Assembly (NCBI GenBank): GCA_937135955.1
Contig: CAKZOB010000053.1
Location: forward strand, 1 to 64,000
DNA from: an uncultured Anaerolineales bacterium
Lineage (GTDB): Bacteria > Chloroflexota > Anaerolineae > Aggregatilineales > Aggregatilineaceae
Direction: 5' to 3'
Length of the DNA stretch: 64,000 nt
In this document: one piece after another, positions 17,336 to 24,122 of the stretch
Position numbering within the stretch: the stretch's first letter is position 1
Layout of the letters: every line of letters starts with the position of its first letter
Notes under the pieces: generated by a model
The model's input: only the letters and a program-made list of their open reading frames with translations
What the model was told of the DNA's origin: nothing
Database searches by the model: none
Program-made: the position numbers and the translations under genes

Positions 17336-18513
17336 CTGCAGAGCGCGAACCCTTTCGCATTCCCATCGGCCCGCAACACCCGTCGCTGAAGGAGCCGGGG
17401 CACTTCGAATTCTCGGTAGACGGGGAGATCGTCACGCAGGCGTCGTTACGGCTGGGCTACGTACATCGCGGCATCGAGAAAGGCGCGGAACAACGATCGT
17501 GGGTGCAGGCGCTCTATCTGCTGGAGCGCGTATGCGGCATTTGCTCGCACGTGCACGCCACCGCCTATTGCCTGGGGGTGGAAAAACTGGCGGGGGTGGA
17601 AGCGCCGCCGCGCGCACAGGCTATCCGTTCCCTGGTGGCGGAACTGGAGCGCATTCACAGCCATTTGCTCTGGCTGGGTGTCGCCGCGCACGAGGCCGGC
17701 TTCGACATGCTCTTCATGCATAGCTGGCGCGACCGCGAGACGGTGATGAACCTGCTGGAGGGCATCACCGGCAACCGCGTCAACTATTCGGCCAATCTGC
17801 TGGGCGGCGTCAAGTGCGACATTGATCAGCGCCTGGCCGATGCCATCCGTGCCGGGCTGGACTACCTGGAAGAACGCACCCAACACTACCTGGACGTGGT
17901 GCTCAACGATGCGCTGTTCCTGCGCCGGACGCGCGGCATCGGCGTGATGAGCCGCGAGGACGCCGAGCGCCTGGGGGTGGTGGGGCCGACGGCGCGCGCG
18001 TCGGGCGTGGCCCGCGATGTGCGGGTGGACGCTCCCTACGCCGCCTATCGCACGCTGCCTGTGCAGATCGTCACCGAGATGGCGGGCGACCTGCAGGCGC
18101 GTTTCATCGTGCGCGTGCGCGAACTCTTTGAGACTTACCGGCTGATCCGGACGCTGCTGGATACGCTGCCCGAAGGGGAACTGACCGTGCGTATTCCGCG
18201 CCGTATCCCGCCCGGCGAGGCAATCAGCCGCGTCGAAGCGCCGCGCGGCGAACTGTTCTACTACCTCAAGAGCAATGGCAGCGATCAGCCGGAGCGGATC
18301 AAGATTCGCACCCCTACTCTGCCCAACTTCGCCTCGGTGCTGGTGCTGACAGTGGGGCGGCAACTGGCCGATGTGCCCATGATCCTGGCGGGCATTGACC
18401 CTTGCTTCTCGTGCAACGACCGTATGGTCGCCATTCACGATACGGGGGAGGGACGCGACCGGCGCTGGACATGGGAACAACTCCGGCAACACGGGATCGA
18501 GGTGTACCGATGA
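17332..18513 (+). CDS. [NiFe] hydrogenase large subunit, group 4 (NuoD-like)
   Basis: The catalytic subunit that produces or oxidises H2 at a Ni-Fe centre. In 393 aa, both metal-binding CxxC motifs are intact: L1 ERVCGICSHVHA (Cys68, Cys71) and L2 DPCFSCNDR (Cys358, Cys361, ending at Arg364). This separates it from true NuoD, which has lost these cysteines. A 29-residue tail (365-393) follows Arg364, the position at which HycI/HyaD-type endopeptidases cut, and a HycI-like gene is the last of this operon. The N-terminus IPIGPQHPSLKEPGHF and YVHRGIEK are standard for the complex I/hydrogenase superfamily. The exact group 4 subgroup needs a tree. Confidence 0.95.
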   Translation: MTAEREPFRIPIGPQHPSLKEPGHFEFSVDGEIVTQASLRLGYVHRGIEKGAEQRSWVQALYLLERVCGICSHVHATAYCLGVEKLAGVEAPPRAQAIRSLVAELERIHSHLLWLGVAAHEAGFDMLFMHSWRDRETVMNLLEGITGNRVNYSANLLGGVKCDIDQRLADAIRAGLDYLEERTQHYLDVVLNDALFLRRTRGIGVMSREDAERLGVVGPTARASGVARDVRVDAPYAAYRTLPVQIVTEMAGDLQARFIVRVRELFETYRLIRTLLDTLPEGELTVRIPRRIPPGEAISRVEAPRGELFYYLKSNGSDQPERIKIRTPTLPNFASVLVLTVGRQLADVPMILAGIDPCFSCNDRMVAIHDTGEGRDRRWTWEQLRQHGIEVYR

Positions 18514-19433
18514 GCACACTCAACGCGCTGATCACGCTGGTAGTCTTCCCTGGCGGGCTGGCCATCCTGCTGACGGGCATGATCTACGAGTGGGTGGATC
18601 GCAAGCTAGTGGCGCGCCTGCAGAACCGCATGGGGCCACGCTGGTATCAGCCGCTGGCGGACACCGTCAAGCTGCTGGCCAAAGAGGAAGTGCTGCCCAA
18701 TGGCGTTCACGCGCAGATGTTTTACGCCCTGCCGGTGATCGCCCTGGCGGGCGCGCTGACGGCGACGCTGTACGTGCCGGTCTTCGGCTTGCGGCCCGCC
18801 TACAGCTTCAACGGCGATTTGATCGTCACCGTCTACCTGCTCAGCGTGCTGACGCTGTGCATGGGGCTGGCGGGAGCCAACACGCTCAACCGCTATGCCC
18901 TGATCGGCGCGACGCGCACGCTGACGCAGTTGTTCTCCTACGAAGCGCCATTTCTGTTGGCGCTGCTCGGCCCGGCGCTGGTGGCCGGTAGCTGGCAGAT
19001 CGGCGAGATCGCGGACTACGCCGAACGCCACTGGCTGATCCTGACACAGCCGGTGGGCTTCCTGGTGGCGATCATCGGGCTGATGGGCAAGCTGGAACTG
19101 CCCCCCTTCGACGCGCCAGAAGCCGAGACGGAGATCGTCGCGGGCGCGCTCACCGAGTATAGCGGGCGCGGACTGGCGTTGTTCCGGCTGGGCAAGGGCG
19201 TGGAACTGGTGATCGGCCTGACGCTGGTCGCCGCCTTCTACCTGGGTGGCGTGGCCAACCCGCTGTTGTTCTTCGCCAAGACGCTGCTGTTGCTGGCGGG
19301 CATGGCGGCCATGCAGACGTTGCTCACCCGCCTGCGCATTGATCAGACGGTCGGTCTGTGGTGGCGCTATGGGGCGCTGCTGGTGTTGGCGCAATATCTG
19401 GCGGTCATTGTGTGGCAAGGAGTGATGGCATGA
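18510..19433 (+). CDS. Hydrogenase membrane anchor subunit, NuoH/HyfC/EchB-like
   Basis: A 307-aa membrane subunit with about eight helices, linking the catalytic module to the pumping arm. Visible hallmarks are YEWVDRKLVARLQNRMGPRW in the first cytoplasmic loop and the acidic funnel PFDAPEAETEIVAGALTEYS near residue 200. I start it at 18510, where ATGA overlaps the stop of the large-subunit gene. The longer open frame would intrude into that gene. The next gene starts within its stop codon in the same ATGA manner. Confidence 0.94.
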   Translation: MSTLNALITLVVFPGGLAILLTGMIYEWVDRKLVARLQNRMGPRWYQPLADTVKLLAKEEVLPNGVHAQMFYALPVIALAGALTATLYVPVFGLRPAYSFNGDLIVTVYLLSVLTLCMGLAGANTLNRYALIGATRTLTQLFSYEAPFLLALLGPALVAGSWQIGEIADYAERHWLILTQPVGFLVAIIGLMGKLELPPFDAPEAETEIVAGALTEYSGRGLALFRLGKGVELVIGLTLVAAFYLGGVANPLLFFAKTLLLLAGMAAMQTLLTRLRIDQTVGLWWRYGALLVLAQYLAVIVWQGVMA

Positions 19434-19855
19434 AACTGACAGGGATGTGGCGTGATGCGTTGAGTGGGTTGGTGCGCCGTCCGGCGACGCAGCGCTACCC
19501 GTTCGAGCGGCTGCCCGCGCCGGAACGTCTGCGCAGCAAGCTACACTGGGACTTGTCGCAGTGCACCGGCTGTAGCCTGTGCGCCAAAGACTGCCCGGCC
19601 AACGCCATCGAGATCATCGCGCTGGATCGCAAGGCGAAGCGTTTTGTCTTCCGCTACCATGTGGATCGCTGCACTTTCTGCGGGCAGTGCGTGGTGAGCT
19701 GCCGCCAGAATTGCCTGACCATGTCCACTGGCGAATGGGAACTGGCTGCGCTGGATCGCCGCAGGTTCCAGGTGCACTATGGAAAAGAGGACGATGTCGC
19801 CGCCGTCCTGGATGAACACCCTGACGACGACGTGGCAGCAACTGGCGCGGGCTGA
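19430..19855 (+). CDS. Hydrogenase 2x[4Fe-4S] ferredoxin subunit (NuoI/HyfH-like)
   Basis: A 141-aa iron-sulfur subunit that relays electrons between a soluble carrier, most likely ferredoxin, and the catalytic pair. It has two CxxCxxCxxxC motifs: Cys45/48/51/55 (QCTGCSLCAKDCP) and Cys81/84/87/91 (RCTFCGQCVVSCR). The proline normally after the last cysteine is Arg in the second motif. The tail is acidic (LDEHPDDDVAATG). No NADH-binding subunits (NuoEF) are in the operon, which supports ferredoxin as the partner. Confidence 0.93.
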   Translation: MKLTGMWRDALSGLVRRPATQRYPFERLPAPERLRSKLHWDLSQCTGCSLCAKDCPANAIEIIALDRKAKRFVFRYHVDRCTFCGQCVVSCRQNCLTMSTGEWELAALDRRRFQVHYGKEDDVAAVLDEHPDDDVAATGAG

Positions 19856-20309
19856 TCGTTCGCCGCGCGTGGCCGTGCTGGGCATTGGCAACACGCTGAA
19901 TGGTGACGACGCGGCGGGAGTGGTAATCGTGCGCCGCCTAGCGGCAACGCTGCCACCCCGCCCCGACCTTCTGCTGCTGGAGTCTGGCAGCGCGCCGGAG
20001 AACGAGACGGGCACGCTGCGGCGGTTCGCGCCCGACCTGGTGCTCTTTCTGGATGCAGCGCAGATGGGCGCGCCGCCGGGGACGGTGCGCTGGGTGCCTT
20101 TCGACGCGCTGACCGGACTGAGCGCCTCCACCCATACCCTGCCTTTGTCGCTGCTGGCGACCTACCTGCGCGCCGAACTGGGTTGCCAGGTGGCGCTGCT
20201 GGGCGTTCAGCCCGCGTGCAACGAGATCGGCACGCCCCTCTCTGCGCCAGTGTGCACGGCCATCGAGGCGGTGGCTGATGCGCTGGCGGACTTCTTCCTC
20301 TCTATATAG
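19779..20309 (+). CDS. hycI: Hydrogenase maturation endopeptidase, HycI/HyaD family
   Basis: A protease that removes the C-terminal peptide of the hydrogenase large subunit after nickel insertion. The glycine-rich first strand RVAVLGIGNTLNGDDAAGV carries the conserved Asn-Asp pair and a metal-binding acid. LLLLESGSAPENETG and DLVLFLDAAQMGAPPG supply the second and third acidic sites. The HTLPLSLLATYL segment holds the conserved histidine. The start is uncertain: 19779, 19794 and 19812 are all in frame and overlap the ferredoxin-subunit gene by 44-77 bases. It matches the 29-residue tail present on the large subunit encoded upstream. HypA-F genes are not in this window. Confidence 0.88.
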   Translation: MEKRTMSPPSWMNTLTTTWQQLARADRSPRVAVLGIGNTLNGDDAAGVVIVRRLAATLPPRPDLLLLESGSAPENETGTLRRFAPDLVLFLDAAQMGAPPGTVRWVPFDALTGLSASTHTLPLSLLATYLRAELGCQVALLGVQPACNEIGTPLSAPVCTAIEAVADALADFFLSI

Positions 20310-20688
20310 GACACCCTCTCCAACAGTGGCTTATTATTACCCGCATCTTGAGCCGATGGCCCTCAACCCCCGGCCCCTTCGCCCGCAGCGCGGGCGAAGG
20401 GGAGCGCTCGCACGGGAGACAGTAAGTCCCCTCGCCCCGCGACGCAGTCGCGAGGGAGAGGGGATGGCCTGTCACATTTTGCGCGCGCCCGCCCGCAGGG
20501 GTGCGTGCAAAGCTTCTCAGCGATGTGCCCGCTGCGGGGGCGTTGACCTCACCCCCGCTCGGCGCTGGTGCGAGGCTGGAGGTGAGGTAAAGCGACAAAC
20601 GGTTCAACGGCAGGGGCTACTGCCGCGCCGCCAACCGGTCTATAATCCCCTCAGCTGAAGCGTGCCTGATACACAGGGAGGAATGAGC
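20310..20688. other. Intergenic region with family A repeat and aroE promoter element
   Basis: A gap of 379 bases. Most of it (about 20335-20605) is a family A repeat followed by a GACCTCACCCCCGCTCGGCG-type unit. A TATAAT lies at 20641-20646, about 40 bases before the aroE ribosome binding site. Open frames here are repeat translations. Confidence 0.7.
20335..20605. repeat. Dispersed palindromic repeat, family A copy 2
   Basis: Opposite orientation to the copy near 11391. It begins ATCTTGAGCCGATGGCCCTC, contains the CCCTTCGCCCGCAGCGCGGG and CTCGCCCCGCGACGCAGTCG palindromes, and ends with an inverted pair of GACCTCACC/GGTGAGGT words. Confidence 0.85.
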
Positions 20689-21546
20689 ATGGCCGCCAAT
20701 TACAAGGCCGAGTTGGTGGGCGTATTGGGCTTTCCGGTGGCGGAGAACCCCACCGGTGTCATGCAGGAGGCGGCATTTGCCGCTGTGGGGCTGAACTGGC
20801 GCTACCTCAACATCGAGGTGCCCCCCGAACGGCTGGCCGACGCCATGATCGGCGTGCGCGCCTTCGGGATGCGCGGCATTAACCTGACCATCCCCCACAA
20901 GGTGGCGGTGATGCAATACCTGGACGAGATCGCGCCGGATGCGCAGGTCATCGGCGCGGTGAACACCGTCCGCCGCGAGGGCGAGCGGCTGATCGGCGAG
21001 AACACCGACGGCAAAGGCTTTTTGCGCGGGGTGCGCCAGGACGCGGGCGTTGACCCGGCGGGCAAGCGCGTGGTGATCCTGGGCGCGGGCGGGGCGGCGC
21101 GCGCCGTTGCCACCGAACTGGCCCTGGCGGGCGCGGCGGCGCTCACGGTGGTCAACCGCTCGCGCGAGCGCGGCGAGCGCATGGTGGCCGACCTGCGGGC
21201 CAACACCGGTGTGCCGGTGACCTTCGTAGTCTGGCAGGGCACGTACCGCGTGCCGGAGGACACCGATATCCTGGTGCAGGCCACCTCGATCGGGCTATAT
21301 CCGGATGTAGACGGAATGCCGCCAGTAGACCTGAGCGCCGCGCCCGCGCATATGCTGGTCTGCGATGTGGTCTTCAATCCGCCGGAGACGCGCCTGCTGG
21401 CGGCGGCGAAGGCGCGCGGCCTGCCCACGCTCGATGGCCTGTCCATGCTGGTCTATCAGGGCGCGATCGGCTTCGAGATGTGGACGGGGCAGCCCGCGCC
21501 CGAAGCGGTGATGAAGAAAGCGCTGCGCGAAGCGCTGGGCGTGTAA
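20689..21546 (+). CDS. aroE: Shikimate 5-dehydrogenase family protein
   Basis: NADP-dependent reduction of 3-dehydroshikimate, or a close relative of that reaction. It is 285 aa starting at 20689, the ATG lying six bases after GGAGGA; two upstream ATGs are too close to or ahead of it. The catalytic lysine (Lys71) is in NLTIPHKVAV and its aspartate partner in ENTDGKGF. The nucleotide loop is LGAGGAARAV. The N-terminal substrate loop, usually PVxHSxSP with two shikimate-binding serines, reads PVAENPTGV here, so both serines are replaced. This subtype is widespread and still called shikimate dehydrogenase, but substrate specificity is less certain. It is followed by a strong terminator. Confidence 0.88.
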   Translation: MAANYKAELVGVLGFPVAENPTGVMQEAAFAAVGLNWRYLNIEVPPERLADAMIGVRAFGMRGINLTIPHKVAVMQYLDEIAPDAQVIGAVNTVRREGERLIGENTDGKGFLRGVRQDAGVDPAGKRVVILGAGGAARAVATELALAGAAALTVVNRSRERGERMVADLRANTGVPVTFVVWQGTYRVPEDTDILVQATSIGLYPDVDGMPPVDLSAAPAHMLVCDVVFNPPETRLLAAAKARGLPTLDGLSMLVYQGAIGFEMWTGQPAPEAVMKKALREALGV

Positions 21547-21569
21547 CTTCTCAGCCAATTGACTGGCCC

Positions 21570-21602
21570 GACAGGCGGGGTGACAACCCGCCTGTCTTTT
21601 TT
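21570..21602 (+). terminator. Rho-independent terminator after aroE
   Basis: A perfect 10-bp stem (GACAGGCGGG, 21570-21579, with 21587-21596), a seven-base loop and a run of six T (21597-21602). It isolates aroE from the sulfur operon. Confidence 0.92.
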
Positions 21603-21633
21603 GTGACGAATGGAACATGCGGGATTTATGCGT

Positions 21634-21665
21634 GTATCCGATAATGCGGATACTTCGATATATCG
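21634..21665. promoter_or_regulatory. Candidate ArsR operator: two adjacent palindromes
   Basis: GTATCCG-N6-CGGATAC (21634-21653) is a perfect inverted repeat with GATAAT overlapping its spacer. The exact palindrome CGATATATCG (21656-21665) follows after two bases. Both lie just ahead of the ArsR-family start codon, where an autoregulatory operator would be expected. Confidence 0.6.
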
Positions 21666-21675
21666 TCATTTACTG

Positions 21676-22074
21676 ATGGAATTTTGCCCCATGGCCGATT
21701 TTGCTTCCCTGCACGAGCTGCCCGACCCGCCCGCCCAGGAATTCGAATTGCTGCACGAGCGCCTCTGCCGCGCTATCGGCGACCCCCGCCGTCTGATGAT
21801 CCTCTACGCCCTGCGCAAACGCCCCTGTTATGTGGTCGAACTGGCCGAGCAACTCGGCTTCCCTCAGTCTACCGTCTCGCGTCACCTCAACGCGCTGCTG
21901 GCGGGCGGTCTGGTGATCAAAGAGCGGCAGGGACAAACGGTCTACTACGCCCTGCGCGACCCTCGCATCATCGCGGCGCTGGAGATCATGCGGGCCATCC
22001 TGCACGACCTGGTACAGCAAACTGCGCGGGTTGTAGAGGGAACCCCAGGCGAAGAGCCAACGCATAGCGTCTAA
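21676..22074 (+). CDS. ArsR-family winged-helix transcriptional regulator
   Basis: A DNA-binding repressor of about 132 aa that presumably controls the operon it heads. After the start MEFCPMADF, the segment RLCRAIGDPRRLMILYALRK and the recognition helix LGFPQSTVSRHLNALLAGGL are standard ArsR. The wing is VIKERQGQTVYYAL. The alpha-3 metal site ELCVCD is reduced to RPCYVVELA with a single cysteine, so classical arsenic or cadmium sensing is unlikely. A second cysteine in the N-terminal EFCPM, if translated, could allow a thiol or persulfide switch like SqrR/BigR. The start may be 21676 or 21691; neither has a Shine-Dalgarno. It is followed by the cytochrome and YeeE genes on the same strand. 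Confidence 0.85.
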   Translation: MEFCPMADFASLHELPDPPAQEFELLHERLCRAIGDPRRLMILYALRKRPCYVVELAEQLGFPQSTVSRHLNALLAGGLVIKERQGQTVYYALRDPRIIAALEIMRAILHDLVQQTARVVEGTPGEEPTHSV

Positions 22075-22113
22075 GCGCCCGGTGGGGGCGTTGATGTTCC
22101 TTGAGGAGGAGGT

Positions 22114-22875
22114 ATGCGATCGCACCGGCTCATTATCCCCACTCTGGCCCTGCTGGGCCTGGTGCTGGTGTTGACCAGCGGCCTCTGGTTGCTGACCCCT
22201 GCGCCCGCTGCTGCACAGTGTGGCTCGCAGGCGTCGTCGTGCAAGAACTGTCACGAAGTCAACCAGAAGTACCCGGTCAACACGTCGGGCGACTGGCACA
22301 TCGCCCATGCCTTCGGCGATTTCTGCCAGTTCTGTCACGGCGGCAATGTACAGTCCAACGATGCCAGCCTGGCGCACGCCGATATGTTCTACCCCTTGCA
22401 AGACCCCGGCCTGAGTTGTGCGGCCTGCCACCCCGCCGACTTCGCCCAGAAAGCGCAGGTCTACGCCGTGGCGCTGGGTGTGACGGTCGGTGGAGGGGCG
22501 GACACCGGCGGGGACGATCCGGCGGACGAAGCGGCCATCTTCGCCGCGGCCACTGCCATCTACGCCCCGCCGCCGCTGGGAGCCGAAGGTCAGGCTGTGG
22601 TGCTCATTGACTACAACCGCCGCTACGAGCGCGACGTGCTCGGCAAACAGGACCCGCCGGACTGGAAGAATGGCTTGCTGGCGGTGATGGCGGTCTTTCT
22701 GGGCGGAGTGCTCACGGTCTCGGTCTGGCGCTTTGAGGGGCTGGGGCGCACCATCCGCGAACTGCGCGAGTCGCCCTTTCTGTTTGGCGATCCCAACGCG
22801 CCTCCGCCGGTCGCACCAGCCGAGATTCCAGGGCTGGATCGTCCGGTAGATGAGCGCGATCTACGCGATCTGTAG
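22114..22875 (+). CDS. Membrane-anchored triheme cytochrome c
   Basis: An extracytoplasmic electron carrier of 253 aa. Residues 7-35 form a signal sequence ending AAAQCG. Three CxxCH heme sites follow: CKNCH (43-47), CQFCH (71-75) and CAACH (102-106). Extra histidines (WHIAHAF, LAHAD) could serve as distal ligands. A long Ala/Gly-rich linker leads to one transmembrane helix near 185-205 (NGLLAVMAVFLGGVLTVSVW) and a short cytoplasmic tail. A GAGGAGGAGG Shine-Dalgarno lies just before the ATG. I do not recognise the exact family. By context it passes electrons to or from the molybdoenzyme encoded downstream. Confidence 0.85.
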   Translation: MRSHRLIIPTLALLGLVLVLTSGLWLLTPAPAAAQCGSQASSCKNCHEVNQKYPVNTSGDWHIAHAFGDFCQFCHGGNVQSNDASLAHADMFYPLQDPGLSCAACHPADFAQKAQVYAVALGVTVGGGADTGGDDPADEAAIFAAATAIYAPPPLGAEGQAVVLIDYNRRYERDVLGKQDPPDWKNGLLAVMAVFLGGVLTVSVWRFEGLGRTIRELRESPFLFGDPNAPPPVAPAEIPGLDRPVDERDLRDL

Positions 22876-22904
22876 GCGAACAGAGGCGGAAAGGAGAACG
22901 GCCT

Positions 22905-23516
22905 ATGCGTACAGTTATCGCTTATCTACGTCGTGACCTGTGGTCTCCCTACGTAGCCGGCGCGCTGCTGGGCCTGGTGGCGGTGCTGACCCTGTGGTCT
23001 ACCACCAGGCTGGACGATATGCCCGCCCGTATGCCCGGCGCTTCGGGCAGCTTCCAGAACCTGGCCGCCTACCTGGGGCAGGAACTCACCAGCACCCAAA
23101 AGGTGCTGGTCGAAGGGGGCGCGCCCATCATCGTGCCGCGTGAGGGGCTGGAAGAGCAATTCGTTTACTTCGCCTTCACCATGCCCAGGGGCATCACCTG
23201 GCAGGTGTGGATGATCATTGGCGTGTTCCTGGGAGCGCTGGCCTCGGCGCTGCTATCGGGCGGATTCCGCATCAGCGTGATGCCGCACACCACGCAATGG
23301 CAGACGGTCTTCGGGCCGCAGCCCTGGAAGCGCTGGGCGTTGGTGTTCGTCGGCGGGATCATCCTGCAGATCGCGGCGGGCGTGGCCGGCGGATGCACCA
23401 GCGGACTGGCCATTTCCGGCGGCGTACAACTCACTCCCGCTGCCTTCCTGTTCATCCCCGGCATGTTCATCTCCGGCATTGCGACAGCGTTACTGGTTTA
23501 CCGGCGGAGGTATTGA
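22905..23516 (+). CDS. YeeE/YedE-family sulfur transporter half, PmpA-like
   Basis: A 203-aa membrane protein. One helix lies near residues 15-32. A periplasmic insertion of about 75 residues follows, then three or four helices. The motif GGCTSGLAISG at 162-172 (Cys164) is the hallmark of YeeE/YedE (sulf_transp) proteins, which move thiosulfate or persulfide sulfur through conserved cysteines. Full-length YeeE proteins are about 350 aa, and here the family is split over two genes. It sits between a cytochrome c and the second half-transporter, all on one strand. The large insertion (MPARMPGASGSFQNLAAYLG onward) is unusual. Confidence 0.85.
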   Translation: MRTVIAYLRRDLWSPYVAGALLGLVAVLTLWSTTRLDDMPARMPGASGSFQNLAAYLGQELTSTQKVLVEGGAPIIVPREGLEEQFVYFAFTMPRGITWQVWMIIGVFLGALASALLSGGFRISVMPHTTQWQTVFGPQPWKRWALVFVGGIILQIAAGVAGGCTSGLAISGGVQLTPAAFLFIPGMFISGIATALLVYRRRY

Positions 23517-23519
23517 GCT

Positions 23520-24113
23520 ATGGAACCGCTCGATCAGTCTGTATGGGAACTGGGGCCGATCGTCATCGCGTTGCTGATGGGCTTTTTGTTCGGCTTTGCG
23601 TTGGATAAGGGCGGCATGACGCGCTACCACAAGATCGTCAACGTCTTTCGCTTCACCGACCTGGCCGTGCTCAAGTTCATGATGAGCGCCATGGTCACCG
23701 GCATGGTGGGCATCTACCTGCTGGTGTGGGCGGGCGAGGTCGAACTGACGGCGATCACGCCCACTGTCCCCCTCAAGAATTTCGTGGGCGGGCTGCTCTT
23801 CGGCGTGGGCATGGCGCTGGTGGGCATGTGCCCCGGCACCATGATTTCCGGCGCGGCGCGCGGACAGCTCGACTATCTAATCCCTGGCTTCGGCGGCTTT
23901 TTGACTGGCGCGCTGCTCTATGGTTTCCTCTACCCCACGATCACCGATCTGTTCGACGGTCTTAAGGACTACGGCAACACCAAGCTGCCCGAACTGTGGG
24001 ATCTCAGCCCGGTGCTGACCGTGCTGGTCTTCGCCGAGGCGATCCTGCTGTTGCTCTACCTGATCCACCGCCTGAACCTGCGCCGCAAAGACCGACTGGC
24101 CGCAGAGAGCTAG
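23520..24113 (+). CDS. YeeE/YedE-family sulfur transporter half, PmpB/DUF6691-like
   Basis: A 197-aa membrane protein with about five helices, the partner of the preceding gene and only three bases away. FGFALDKGGMTRYHKIVNVF at the start is the DUF6691 signature (usually SGMTxPxKVxxF). GMALVGMCPGTMISGAARG near residues 97-115 is the second cysteine motif (Cys104). With the upstream half it reconstitutes the two-cysteine pathway described for YeeE-type thiosulfate uptake. It may import sulfur for the cytoplasm or supply substrate to the periplasmic molybdoenzyme; direction and substrate are inferred. Confidence 0.86.
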   Translation: MEPLDQSVWELGPIVIALLMGFLFGFALDKGGMTRYHKIVNVFRFTDLAVLKFMMSAMVTGMVGIYLLVWAGEVELTAITPTVPLKNFVGGLLFGVGMALVGMCPGTMISGAARGQLDYLIPGFGGFLTGALLYGFLYPTITDLFDGLKDYGNTKLPELWDLSPVLTVLVFAEAILLLLYLIHRLNLRRKDRLAAES

Positions 24114-24122
24114 GAGGCAGCC

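Noticed and set aside
17332-18513. Reading the operon as respiratory complex I (NuoD etc.)
   Set aside because: Both Ni-Fe CxxC motifs are intact and a maturation protease is present, while NuoE/F/G are missing.
20278-20658. Open frames between hycI and aroE
   Set aside because: Repeat translations, same residues appear at the 33.8, 48.4 and 57.4 kb copies.
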